DNA of 64,000 nucleotides. Origin: Dipteris shenzhenensis. Lineage: Eukaryota > Polypodiophyta > Polypodiopsida > Gleicheniales. The first letter of the stretch is position 1, and the number at the start of each line of letters is the position of its first letter. Below are positions 9,950 to 20,130 of the stretch, one piece after another. The position numbers and the translations under genes are program-made. The notes beneath the pieces were generated by a model that saw nothing but the letters and a program-made list of their open reading frames with translations, had not been told where the DNA came from and searched no databases. Location: NCBI GenBank assembly GCA_047967505.1, contig CM106538.1; one strand, written 5' to 3'.

Positions 9950-10760
9950 AAGGGACACAACTGTAGGTAGGTGGGGATGATGGTGGGAGACAAGACAAGG
10001 TGTAAAGTGTTGCCTAGATGAAGATGAGGAAGAAGATGAAGATTCAAAACTATTGAATGGATGGAGAAAAGTGAAGGTAAGAGGAGATGGCACATATATC
10101 TATACAAGACACACTTGTCAGCCATACATGCCAAAAACAGTCTTCAAGGTACTAGTAAGTTAAGTATCTAGTGATTGCATGCACCTATTTTTAGACCAAG
10201 CTGCCAGACTTAATCATTCCCTTTGTCATCTCCATCTCTAGTTTCATCTTCCTCCCTAGAGGCTTGTGCTATACAACCTCAACAGCTCTATCACACTGAC
10301 CCAATACAGCTCCAGCTCCTTCCCCCAAACCCACTACAGCTCTATCTTAACCCATCAAGGTAGCACCCATCAAAACTATCACCCAAATCCTCATCAGCTC
10401 TATCACACTGACCCACTATAGCTCTAGCTCAACCTCCATCATCCAGACCCACTACAACTCTAGCTCAACCCATTAAGCTGACACCCATTAAACTGCTACC
10501 CACAACCTCACCAACTCTATCACACTAGCCCACTAAAGCTCAAGATCCATCAAGCTGACAACCATCAAATTGTCACTCATGAAGCTCTTGTTATCTACAT
10601 ACTAATAAGGTTAGTACCTTTTGTAAACTGGTCTTTCTCAAACATTCTACAGACTCTTGCAGAACAATTTGCTCAAAAACACGATATTCAAGTTTGCTCA
10701 AGAAAATTGCTCCAAATCACGTTTTTTATCAAATACTAGCACATATAGCATGTTTTGTGT
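9950..10760. repeat. First copy of a diverged ~0.8-kb duplication with Pro/Ser-rich repeats
   Basis: Landmarks shared in order with the 11.0-11.85 kb segment: GGATGGAGAAAAGTG at about 10059 and 11111; a block around CATACATGCCAAAAACAGTCTT matching CACACGTGCTAAAAATGATCTT; a stretch around CATCTCTAGTTTCA; and TTTGCTCAAAAA with ACG/GCG words. The middle is a run of short CA-rich repeats (CCCACTACAGCTCTA, CTCTATCACACTGACCCA). Plus-strand frames are broken by stops. Confidence 0.6.
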
Positions 10761-10999
10761 GGATAAACGTGATATTGGGTGTTAACAGGGCCTCAAATCA
10801 CGTTTTCTAGAAAATATTATTGTCCTCTATGGAGCAAGGACTGGGATCTAAGGAAAGGTGAGGTCTAGACAATCACAGATCAATAAAACACTACTGCCCA
10901 CAAATATAGCAAATTCCAAAGTGGGATAAATGAATACCTGGATTTTTTATGGCCATGGTTGGCCCTAGTGACTTGTCTATGGCTCTAGCACAGGTGCAG

Positions 11000-11840
11000 T
11001 AAGGGGGGGGGGGATGATGGGAGTAAGGGGGGGGGGATGATGGCAATGATGCAGATAAGGATGTGATGTAGGGATGGAGGAAAGTGTAGATCAAAACTGC
11101 TAGAGGGATGGAGAAAAGTGTAGATAAGAGGAAAGGGAACAGTTTTCAATGTGTGTCACATCTGTCTTGTTAGCCACACGTGCTAAAAATGATCTTCTAG
11201 GTATGTGTGCATTTATTTCCTCATCATTGCTTGCATAGATTTTGAGACAAAATTTCCACTAAGTAGAGTTACCCCTCATTTCATCCCTATCTCTAGTTTC
11301 AATTGCCTCCAACCTCACCAAATCACCACCTCCATTACAGAGTCCCACTACAGCTCTAGCTCCAACCTCACTACCTTACCACCTCCATCACAGAGTCCCA
11401 CTGTAGCTCCAGCTCCAACCTCACTAGCTCCACCACCCATTGCAGCTCCAGCCACAACCTCCCCAACTCCATCTCACACCTCCCCAGCTCCAGCTCCAAT
11501 CTCACCAGCTCCAGCTCTACACACAAGCCTAGGTAAGCAATCTGTCACTAGTCATTGGTTTTTCCTATTGTTAAGGTGAAATGACCATTCCATAGCTTTC
11601 TCTCAAAGACACTCTATGAGTTGCTTTTGTTGAGCACATCTCATCTACATTCTAGGGTTTAGGAGGATGGTGGAGTCCAACTGATTGATTAGATTATGCT
11701 TCAACTAAATTTGCTCAAAAATGCAATTTCAACTTTTCCTTTGTATTTCTCCTCCATATCGCCTTTTCTAGCAAATTTTTTGCATGGTGTGTTGCTAAAG
11801 TATGTAAATTGATATTTGCTGAAAAATGCGATTTCAAGCA
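11000..11840. repeat. Second copy of the ~0.8-kb duplication
   Basis: Collinear with 9950-10760 at an offset of about 1.05 kb. This copy contains an open Pro/Ser/Ala/Thr-rich plus-strand stretch (SPTVAPAPTSLAPPPIAAPA) from about 11299, after a TATCTCTAG acceptor-like site, to a GTAAGC donor-like site at about 11533. It may be an old exon of a Pro-rich protein; the first copy is no longer open. Confidence 0.6.
11003..11036 (+). other. G-run cluster, possible G-quadruplex
   Basis: G-runs of about 11, 3 and 10 bases are separated by ATGAT and AGTAA. The long runs can be split to supply four G-tracts. It is on the plus strand near the start of the second duplicate copy. Confidence 0.5.
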
Positions 11841-11906
11841 AACTCTTGGGTGGCTTATTTCCTTGTTATGTTTGGGTTTTTTTCTAGGAGAAGAACACAA
11901 TAGACT

Positions 11907-12344
11907 ATGGCAAGAACTAAAGCAATAGCCAAAAGAAAAGGGAAAGCACCTGACATTGCAAGGGTTGCCACAGCTCCATCTAGATCAAAATCCTCAAAAA
12001 AGGGGAAGCCTATGCACATGCTAGCAAGGAACAGGAAGAAGAGAGTGAGACAAAGCAAATCTGTCTTGATGGAGATCAGGAAGGCTTAGAAAGCCATAAG
12101 GTATGCAGTACCCATGGCACCATTCCAGAGGCTTGTGAGGGCAATATGCATCAACTGGCATGTGGACTTTAGATGGCAAAGGACTGCATTGCTTGCTCTC
12201 CAAGAAGCTGCTGAAGAGTGGTTTATAGAATTTTTCATGGACATAATGATGGTAGCAGCACATGCACACAAGGTCACTATCATGAAAAAAGACATCCAAA
12301 CACTTGTAAGGGTTACGTATAGATATGACAAGATCTTAATGTAG
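11907..12344 (+). pseudogene. Histone H3-like pseudogene (CENH3-like features), one in-frame TAG
   Basis: A single frame of 145 sense codons plus one TAG (12087-12089) aligns with histone H3 along its whole length. The start MARTK equals the H3 tail with Lys4. KGKAP matches the GKAP of the tail; EIRK precedes alpha-N; PFQRLVR is alpha-1; DFRW followed by LALQEAAEEW is alpha-2; AHAHKVTIMKKDIQ is the end of alpha-2/alpha-3. From EIRK to KDIQ the alignment needs no gap, and the TAG sits where H3 has Gln (CAG to TAG). The Trp after Arg, the LLALQEAAE form and KKD rather than PKD resemble centromeric H3 (CENH3), but loop 1 is not lengthened and the C-terminal ARRIRG is replaced. No intron is visible. 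It is best read as a diverged H3-family pseudogene; whether it came from CENH3 or canonical H3 is unresolved. Confidence 0.75.
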
Positions 12345-12700
12345 AGGATTGGGATGATCTAAAAATGAGAGATATCTTGTTGATACCTCCAGCCAGGAAA
12401 CCTAAAGAAGATGCAATCAAGATCATAGAGGTCACTCACCAACATGAGACCAGAGGCAAGGTTGCTTATTAAGAGTCCCTCAGGGAGAGAGTCAAAGAAA
12501 CAGTGTCTATCTTACAATCCCAGACATTAGTGAGGATGGTGCAAATTCAGCAGAAGCTCCTACAACTTGGAGCAAGGATCCGAGTATCTATCCAGACTGT
12601 GAATGATGACCTGACCTGGGATTTGACAGAAGATTGCATGGCTTTAGCACAAAAAGAAAAACATGTCACTTGCACAATCATCCTTGCAACACTATAGTAA
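12329..12700 (+). pseudogene. Unidentified coding remnant between the H3-like and Ulp1-like segments
   Basis: A frame different from the H3-like one opens at about 12329 (DLNVEDWDDLKMRDILLIPP). It has one TAA at about 12473 and continues as a helix-rich stretch (VSILQSQTLVRMVQIQQKLL) to a TAG at about 12697. Its position directly before an acceptor-flanked Ulp1-like exon suggests it is an upstream exon of that gene. It could instead be the original 3' continuation of the H3-like gene. No domain is recognised. Confidence 0.35.
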
Positions 12701-12780
12701 GTATATCTTTCTAGGTCAATTGTGTTTATGTCTTTGTAGGATTCACTTTTTCATAAGCTAAGTGAAGTATTTTTTTGTAG

Positions 12781-13136
12781 TTTTTTGAAGAGTCAGATCC
12801 ACTGGAGCCTTCAGCACTCTATGTATATAGTTGATCTAGCTATATATTTCAAGTTCAAGGATAACAAGACATCAACCAAAAGCATTTCCAAGTGGTTTCA
12901 TTTTTACAACTTGGATGTGGTTGATATGATTCTCCTCCCATATTGTTCACAGTATGTTCCCTGACCTTTTCCACTACTACCCTCTATTGACAAAATCTTG
13001 ATATGTTCAAATTAAATTTACACCCTCTTGTCTAATCCCCTCATGTTATTTCTTTCTCTTGCAACAATCACTAGAGTTTCATGCATATAGATGTATAGCA
13101 AAAGTTATGCTATACCTTCAACTCCTTAAAGGGTAC
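12781..13136 (+). pseudogene. Ulp1/SUMO-protease-like pseudogene, 5' exons
   Basis: After an acceptor (TTTTTTTGTAG, AG at 12779-12780) an open exon reads SMYIVDLAIYFKFKDNK and KWFHFYNLDVVDMILLPYCS, and ends at a GTATGT donor (12952). The 'D.I..Y.......FYN....DMI..P' spacing resembles the N-terminal half of the C48 (Ulp1) cysteine-protease fold. A second candidate exon begins after CAATCACTAG at 13075 and is cut at 13136 by the gypsy insertion. Its reading resumes across the insertion at 26236, up to a GTAAGT donor near 26259. The C-terminal exons are at 26.57-27.27 kb. Confidence 0.45.
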
Positions 13137-14918
13137 TGTGACATGAAGTTGGGGGTAATAAACTTCACGCACCTCTTCACTTCCTACTGCTTTTGAACTA
13201 AGTGATAGAGATATTCATCACTGGGAAGGGGACATTTTTTTTTAAAAAAAATTATACCAAGAGACCACACCATACTATCCTCCCTTAGATGAGAATGAAG
13301 ATGGTAACATCCCAAGTGATGTTGTACTCAAGCATAGGGAGAAGGAAAGGATCAACGGAGGCCATAATCTCAGCAAGCCGGTCTGTGCCAAAGAGAAGAG
13401 CGATACGTTGTTGAAAGAAGATCTTGCAGCTCAACATGACATGAACTATAATATATATCAAGGAGTTTGAAGGGGTTGATTGGGTCAGATGGGTAGGTTC
13501 CGAGGAAACATTGCACCTCCTTCATAGACACCTTTACACTTAGCTCAAAACACTCTCCAAACTATCATAAGACACAGAGACCCATAACTTTTAACAAAGA
13601 CATGATATAAAATATTCAATCACATATTGAGATGTGCCTTGAAATGGGCTTTGCTTTGATATAAGTTTCGTAAGAAACAGAGAAGCGGTTGGAAAGAAAT
13701 GGGCAGTTTACTAGACAGGAGTAAAAGCTATCTGAAAAAGAAACATTCACACTTAGAGAGTCATAGATTTTTGGTTTGACATCTAATATAATAACTAAAT
13801 ACATATAATGATGCTGCTTAAGAGAGCTTCACACTGATATAAGTTTCGTCCAAATCGGACCACCGAGCGAAAAGTTATGAGCAAAATACTGACAGGGGGT
13901 CAAGCTGTCATGAAAAACACCTACTCCTTCTACTTGTGCCGACTTGGGAGAATACTTCTGAGCATTTTGGAAGAGAAATCAATGGAAAAAGGAAAGAGAC
14001 ACTCAAGAGAGAGAACTTGAAGTGACCTTTATTACCAATAGAGTGAGACTCCACTCTAATACAACTCAAAATACTACAAACACAAGGGAGAAGAAGAGGT
14101 TTCATACATACAAGAGGGAGCAGAAGCTCCAAGACTACTCATAGAGAGAGAATGAACTAGAGAGAGATGGACTCAAGAGTCTACATAAGAGAATATCTAC
14201 AAGAGGGAGAGAAGGCTCATGGAAGATGCTTGAGGAGACTAGAGCTACAGCAACATGAGGCCTAATGGTAGAAGAGATTATGAATAAGGGAGAGGAGGGC
14301 GCCTTTTATAGAGATTTTGTCACCCTCCTTCACCCATTTACAATAGCTGCCTGTAGATTCCTTTCCCCATCAATCACATAAGCCCGTATGTCACCATCCA
14401 TGTCCTTTTTGGCTACTCTTGCCATGTGTCCTATCAAAAGATGCTCAAGACTCTTAATATATTGACAAAGTCAAGAGTCTCCCCACATGAAGCCCATAGG
14501 GACCCTCTCTTTTCCATATGTCCACATCCTCCTTATTCCACATAGGAATTCTAGAAGGATTTCTCTTGACTCCACACTCCTCCACATGCCTTTCACACGC
14601 TTGGCATGTGGCCTCTCTTATATTATTGGAACACATGGACATGAGCCCACCTTTTTATATGACTCACTCTTTCTATTTTCTAAAGACCTCATAATATCCC
14701 ATACACAAATAACTCTCATCCCATACCAAGGTATTTATCATTCATACACATGGTATTTACAATGATCCATTCCACTCATCCTCTCAATCCCATACAATAT
14801 CTTAGAAAATAGAAATAAGTGAGAGCCGCTAGGCTATCACTTGACACTCAAACTCTTATAAAACATAGAAGAAAACAATACCAATCCCAAATAAAAAATA
14901 TCAATTTTTGGCGTCACA
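13137..14918 (-). repeat. gypsy-1 3' LTR
   Basis: Matches 24445-26235 along its length. Shared blocks include GTGACATGAAGTTGGGGGTA at the start and CCAAATAAAAAATATCAATT at the end. This copy keeps a CTTCATAGACACC segment and a segment near 13800-13900 that are missing from the other LTR. Confidence 0.95.
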
Positions 14919-14931
14919 TCTTTCCCCCCCC
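14919..14931 (-). other. gypsy-1 polypurine tract
   Basis: On the minus strand GGGGGGGGAAAGA directly precedes the 3' LTR start TGTGACGCC. This is the expected plus-strand primer site of an LTR retrotransposon and confirms minus orientation. Confidence 0.85.
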
Positions 14932-14974
14932 AGCAGATCTTCTCTAGTGACAGAGAGGGTATGCTGGCCCTCAA

Positions 14975-15987
14975 GGTAGTCGATCATAGAAGAATTGAAG
15001 GCGATACTCATTGGTGCGTCCGAGTATCACCATGCCATCAACATCCTCAAGTTGATAGGTTCCATTTGTGAACTTCTTTTTTACTCAATTCAGTCCCTTC
15101 CATCGGCCGATAAAGTTTTTGTCTAGTGGCTTGACAAGACAGCTATCAAATCTCATGACCAAATCTCCTTCTGCAATATCTTTCTTCTTGAGTAATTTGG
15201 TATCAAAACAGGCCTTGTGCCTTTTTTGAGAAGCTTCTAAGTTTTGTAAGGCCTGTAATCTTTATTCATCCAAGGCTTCTAGCTGTACCAAGCATTGAGC
15301 ATAGGCATCCTCCTGTCCTTTTTTTCTTGCAACAGCAGTGCAAAGACTATATATCTCCAATTCAATGGGCAAAATGGCTTCTATTCCATACACTAGTTGG
15401 AATGGTGTAAACCCAATAGCTAGCTTGTGTGTGGTTCTATAAGCCCATAAAACTTATGCCAAGTGCCTATCGCAATGCCTTTTCTTGGTGTCTACAAGCT
15501 TTTCCATTGAATTGCACAACAATCCATTTGTTTTCTCTGCCAAGCCATTACATTGGGGATAGTATGGCATGGACATGCTATGATTTATCTTTAGCTTATG
15601 CACCACATCTTCAGTTAGCTCATTTCTAAAAGAGGTCCCTCCATCAGTGAGAATTTCCAAAGGACAACCAAAGCATGAACAAATTTGATCAAAGAGAAAT
15701 TTTGCAATTGTGCTTGCCTTGCTATTGACTGTGGCCTTGGCCTCTGCCCACCGAGTCGCATAATCTGTGGCCACCAATAAATAATGCTTGTCCTGAGATT
15801 GAGCGAGGGAGTGGTCCCACAAAGTCCAACCCCCACCTCTCAAATGGTCCATATGCTGGAATAGGCTTCAAGGGCCTAGGAATCAACTGTTGCCTTCCAA
15901 ACTTTTGGCATACTTTACAACTTCGACACCATTCATATACATCCTTATGGAGGCATGGCCAAAAGTAACCTGCATTAAGAATTCTCC
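14975..15987 (-). pseudogene. gypsy-1 integrase, C-terminal part (interrupted by nested copia)
   Basis: Minus-strand reading resumes directly after the nested element with ILNAGYFWPCLHKD and the CKVC pair of the HHCC zinc domain. The core follows: GLDFVGPL (first Asp), LTDGGTSF (second Asp) and NGLAEKTN (Glu), so the DDE triad is still readable. There is a frameshift between about 15722 and 15852 and a stop at 15454. Beyond it the tail stays readable to a C-terminal TYQLEDVDG-like beta segment and ends about 50 bp before the polypurine tract. The family role is integration of the cDNA. Confidence 0.8.
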
Positions 15988-16134
15988 TGTTGGGGTAAAG
16001 GGCAGTGTGCCCACCCACTTGTACAATGCCCATGTATACTCATATATATATGATAGAGGAATAAGCTGGAGTAGCTTTTGCTCCACCACCATTGGTGTCT
16101 CCGTATTCCTTTGTGTGTGCTCTCCTCTCTCACA
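15988..16134 (+). repeat. copia-1 5' LTR
   Basis: 147 bp, differing from the 3' copy at two sites (TACAATGCC versus TACAGTGCC; GGAGTAGC versus GGAGGAGC). It contains CATATATATATGA as the only TATA-like promoter word. Confidence 0.95.
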
Positions 16135-16136
16135 AC

Positions 16137-16148
16137 TGGTATCAGAGC
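16137..16148 (+). other. copia-1 primer-binding site
   Basis: TGGTATCAGAGC is complementary to the 3' end of initiator methionine tRNA, the usual primer of plant copia elements. Confidence 0.9.
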
Positions 16149-17940
16149 CCATGGCGTTCGATCTACGAGGAGCTCGGTGAGAGGTACGAGGAGCTCGGTG
16201 AGAGGAGAATGGGCACTGCTTCGAGAGATCTACCAGGAGCTTTGGAGAGCTTGCTTCTCTCATTCACAGAGAGATTTTGAGTAGACATCATCCAAATCTG
16301 TTTGCTCTACAATGCAGCTGCAAGAATCACTTTGGGTTATCTTCCAGTGCTCCAGTGCTCTAGCAACCTAGCGTTGGAAGGAGACCACTGTCCGTTGGTC
16401 TTGACGTTGTCTCGTGGGAGCCTATCGTTGGTTGTTGATGCATCCTTTGCAGCAAGTGGCTGGCCGTTGTGTGCTTGTTGGAGGCGTTGGTTATCATGGG
16501 CAGCTAGTAGATAGGCGTCAAGAGCAATTGTTGCTGCTATTCTGTGAGCCAGGAGTCGGTTGGTGAGCAACTTCTTTGGCGTAGGAGACCGTGAAGGAGC
16601 GCTGGAGAGCTGCATATGCAACTTGTGGTGGAGTTCGCACAGTCCTCCGATTGCGATTCCGTCGATGCCAGGCTTCCTAAAAATTTACAATTGTGCTACC
16701 TATAACCTCACATCGAGGTTTCCTCCCTGCAGATTTGGGTCTTATTTTGGCGCCATAGCCATTCTTGGCACTTGCAGGTTCCAGTCTTGGCATAGTTCTT
16801 TGCCATTGTCTCTAGCTCATCTGGGAGCTGTTGGGGAGCCTCTGGATTGCATGTTTGATGCAGTCGTATGCCTGGGAGATAGCCGATGTTGCATTTGAGG
16901 TCTTGGAGCCGAGCATTGGCTGAATTTGGTCTCTTTGCGGGACATTTTGCAGAAGTACGCCTTGTGGACATTGTGTGGGATATGTGCTTGTGCACTATGC
17001 AGCTTCTTTTGGTTGCAGTTGAGCTTTGTTAGCTCGTGTTTTCCTGTGCATTTGGGTCCTTGTACGGACATACTCTGGTGCATCTTAGTCCTTGTGAACA
17101 TTCCGTTACAGCTAGTCAGTGGGTTGTATATCTTTTTTGCAGATACATCACTTTGGCAGTGGCAGTGACACATGCTTTGACAGTGGTACATGCCTGGTTG
17201 AGATGCATTGACAGTTTGTTGGATGCATGGTTATTTGCCTATGTTGGATACATACGGTGGTACGGTGATGTATAGAGAACCTGTCAAATGAGCATTGTTT
17301 GAAGCTGTTTTCAGGGCTGATTTGATACCATATTCGGGGCTGATTTTATGGCATTGTGTTTGCCATTGGTCAAGACATTACAATTGCTGTTGTTGCTGTT
17401 TTTATGACAAAACAGTCATTTTCAGGACTGAATATCTCTTTTCTGGTGCGGAATTGCACTTTGTGCCGAATTGGAAAGTTGTAGTTCAAAGAAAATACTA
17501 CAACTTTCCTTTTGGAAGCAAGTTGATCCGGTATAAGCTACAGGAGTTACAGCCTCTGCAAAACCACAAATAGTTGCAGTCTACTATCTATCTGTGACCA
17601 ATGTGCAGGAAGCTGTTTTTCAGGTGAGAATATCTAAGAATCCACAAGGATTTGGCTCTTGAGGTCAACTGACAAGTTGTAGATCTTTCTACCAGCTACA
17701 ACTTTGCTGTTTACAGCTTTGGCATCCGGTCTCTCAGTGAAAAGATATCGCTGTTCAAAGACAGGGACAGCGTGTTATTTTGCCCAAAGTGGCTGTGAGG
17801 TATTGTTGTAGGAATTTCTCTTGCACAACAGTGAATTGGGAACTCACAGTAAAATACAAAAAGTGATTGGGATCTCACTTCAGTCCAAGGGCATTATTGG
17901 CATTTAGGCAAGTCACTTTGAGCAGTCAGGATCCTCCTTT
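16149..17940 (+). other. copia-1 leader, no gag recognised
   Basis: An ATG at 16151 opens only a 9-codon frame. A perfect 21-bp tandem duplication (unit TACGAGGAGCTCGGTGAGAG plus G; 16164-16184 and 16185-16205) encodes YEELGER twice in another frame. The rest is moderately GC-rich with only short unrelated frames. No gag, zinc knuckle or protease can be read. This length of non-gag leader in a transposition-competent structure may be captured or internally rearranged sequence. Confidence 0.6.
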
Positions 17941-19146
17941 GTGAGGAAGACAATTAGTGAGAGGTATCTTGAGCCATTGCAGTTGGTTCATAGTAGTGCA
18001 GTTTGTGGGCCTATGCCTACCGTTTCACTAGGTGGCGCCTCTTACTTTGTGACATTTATTGATGCTGCTACAAAGTACATATGGGTATATCCGATTCGGC
18101 AGAAGCATGATGTATATGATACATTTCAGCGCTTCTTAGGTAATGCTGAAAATCAGTCAGGAAAGAAGCTATTGAGCTTGATGACTGATGGTGATGCAGA
18201 GTTTACCTCTCCTAGATTTCAGCATCTATGTGATACACTTGGTATCAAGAGGGTGTTAACCACTCATCTTTCTGCTCACGATGCCTTGGCAGAAGGCATA
18301 AATCGGATTCTATTGGACAGGATTTGTAGCATGCTACGGTATGCAGGTCTTACCGAATGCTATTGGGCTAAGGCATGTAAGACAGCTGCATACTTGCTTA
18401 ATAGGTCACCCAGGAGATCTCTGAATGGTAGAGTGCCATTTGACTTCTTGACAGGCAGGGCACCATGTTATGAGCATTTACGTGTGTTTGGGTGCGAGGC
18501 TTATGCTCATGGTTCCCGATCCAGGAGGTGTATCTTCCTTGAATACAGTGAGTCCAGTGAGGACTACAGGTTATGGGATTCTTCAACTAGAGAGTTGATA
18601 CACAGCCATAATGTCTATTTTAGAGAGGACGCTATGTTTAGACAGCCCAGGACTGTGGATAGCAGGAGAGTGGTGTTCCAGGAGGGTGTAAGTGCACTGA
18701 TACCTCCGAATTCTATGCAGAGACAGCCCATATCCCTTGGAGTGGGAGGTTTTTCCCACGGTGAGCAGGTTATAAAGTTGGGACAGCCACGATTACTTCT
18801 TGATTTTGGTCAGAGACGGTCAGATGTCTCTAGTATTCCACAAGTTTATACTCCTATGGAGATTGTTGATGCATCTTCTATGGACAGTTACAGTTTACTC
18901 CCAGGATGCGGAGTGCCTCTTGCAGATGAGGATGAGGCTATGCATGGTGAGGAAAATACCTTGGCTAATGATGCCCGGTATGATCCATTGGCTGGTTATG
19001 CCAGGACAGATGTGGTTTCTGCAGTTATTGACTCGGGTCATATTGCGCATGGGCAGGAATCATTGATATGTTTACTTCGTAAGTGCCTCCATGGCCAGAA
19101 GCAATCCCCTCGAGCTTGGCTTCACATAGGTTTGATACCGTTATGA
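17941..19146 (+). CDS. copia-1 integrase-like ORF fused to an RT scrap
   Basis: A 401-codon open frame. Residues about 12-30 match the integrase entry (LQLVHSSAVCGPMPTVSLGG). The rve core follows with D41 (TFIDAAT), D83 (MTDGDAEF in place of the usual TDNGGEF) and E118 (LAEGINR), a DDE triad with 34 residues between the last two. After it come YWAKACKTAAYLLNRSP, RVFGCEAYAH and RCIFLEY, as in copia integrases. Residues about 375-394 (CLLRKCLHGQKQSPRAWL) match the RT motif around LYGLKQSPR, so most of RT has been deleted. The start Met is simply the first in frame; no gag-protease precedes it. The triad survives although surrounding residues have drifted, and activity is unknown. Confidence 0.8.
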   Translation: MRKTISERYLEPLQLVHSSAVCGPMPTVSLGGASYFVTFIDAATKYIWVYPIRQKHDVYDTFQRFLGNAENQSGKKLLSLMTDGDAEFTSPRFQHLCDTLGIKRVLTTHLSAHDALAEGINRILLDRICSMLRYAGLTECYWAKACKTAAYLLNRSPRRSLNGRVPFDFLTGRAPCYEHLRVFGCEAYAHGSRSRRCIFLEYSESSEDYRLWDSSTRELIHSHNVYFREDAMFRQPRTVDSRRVVFQEGVSALIPPNSMQRQPISLGVGGFSHGEQVIKLGQPRLLLDFGQRRSDVSSIPQVYTPMEIVDASSMDSYSLLPGCGVPLADEDEAMHGEENTLANDARYDPLAGYARTDVVSAVIDSGHIAHGQESLICLLRKCLHGQKQSPRAWLHIGLIPL

Positions 19147-19972
19147 GAGCTCAGGATGTGATGCGCAGTGAGACAGGTTATGGTCTCAGTATTCAGGAGG
19201 TCGCTATCCTTCTGAGGTTACTTGCCATATGGTTCCTTATGGACAAGGATGCTTTGTAGTGGGAGCTGCATGGTCTTGATGATGTTTGTCAGATCCTTGG
19301 CTGTTTCAGTATGGAGAGGGGGAAGTTACTGAGTACTCCATTGCCTGTATTGGCTCCATACTTGAAACACAGTAGGTTTGACGATCACAGATCAGTTGAG
19401 CAGCAAGTTATGGTTGATATGGTAGCCATAGTACTTCATGCATCCATGACTGTGTTGAGACTTGGTTCTCACATGTTTGCTATTAGGGCTACACTTCCAG
19501 TTCTTGCTTCCGTTGCAGTGGGAGTTGGTAGCATGATTATGGTAGATTTTGGCAGTAGGGAAGCGGTTGTGGACATCAGGTCCTTATGCTTCCAGGAGCA
19601 GCATGCAGGTGATGCAGGTTGGGTATACCAGCAGAGGTCTATTGTAGGTTATGTGCTTATGGTCACAGGTGGTACAGAGACATTTTCTCTGCACAGTGAC
19701 AGTTCGAGTGCTATGGACTTAGCACAGGAGCACGTGGTGGTGAGAGTTCACTCTCCCAGTGAGATCTGGCATGAGATCTTGGTTGACAGGCATCTACAGC
19801 TTGTCATTTTCTATCCTGCAAACTTGATGTCTGCTAGCAGCTTATCCTCTATGCACTTTGCACATTGTAAAGTGCCGATGGGCATAGGATGATGGTGTGG
19901 TCATCTTGTTTTTCAGCCTATGGCTGATTGTATTATATGTGTACTATACTCCCTTAAAGGCACACTGCCTTT
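19147..19972 (+). pseudogene. copia-1 RT/RNase H remnant
   Basis: An open 193-codon frame (19311-19892) retains scrambled copia landmarks: LLSTPLP, GWVYQQRSIVGYVLMVTGG (usually the DSDYAG..STSGYVF region), LHSDSSSAMDLAQEHVVV (usually LHSDSQSAI.LA.NPV.H) and a late IWHEILVDR. Catalytic RNase H acidic residues are mostly lost. It is preceded by a stretch with stops (19147-19310) that has RT-like residues. Confidence 0.6.
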
Positions 19973-19983
19973 AAGTGGGAGGT
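19973..19983 (+). other. copia-1 polypurine tract
   Basis: AAGTGGGAGGT immediately precedes the 3' LTR. The same CTTTAAGTGGGAGGT tract precedes the 3' LTR of copia-2 at 41.5 kb. Confidence 0.85.
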
Positions 19984-20130
19984 TGTTGGGGTAAAGGGCA
20001 GTGTGCCCACCCACTTGTACAGTGCCCATGTATACTCATATATATATGATAGAGGAATAAGCTGGAGGAGCTTTTGCTCCACCACCATTGGTGTCTCCGT
20101 ATTCCTTTGTGTGTGCTCTCCTCTCTCACA
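19984..20130 (+). repeat. copia-1 3' LTR
   Basis: 147-bp copy of 15988-16134, followed by the target duplication TCTCC. Confidence 0.95.

Larger units (their letters stand above)
15988..20130 (+). mobile_element. Nested non-autonomous Ty1/copia element (copia-1)
   Basis: Identical-length 147-bp LTRs (15988-16134 and 19984-20130) run from TGTTGGGG to CTCTCACA and differ at only two positions. They are flanked by the 5-bp duplication TCTCC (15983-15987 and 20131-20135). The PBS TGGTATCAGAGC (initiator-Met tRNA type) lies 2 bp inside the left LTR, and the polypurine tract AAGTGGGAGG abuts the right LTR. Inside there is a ~1.8-kb leader without gag, an integrase-like ORF fused to a scrap of RT, and an RNase H remnant. 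Gag, protease and most of RT are absent. Young LTRs plus missing genes point to mobilisation in trans. It sits inside the integrase gene of gypsy-1. Confidence 0.95.

Noticed and set aside
16302-17573. ORFs of 60-124 codons in the copia-1 leader as captured genes
   Set aside because: Overlapping on both strands without splice signals or motifs. A captured origin remains possible but is not supported.
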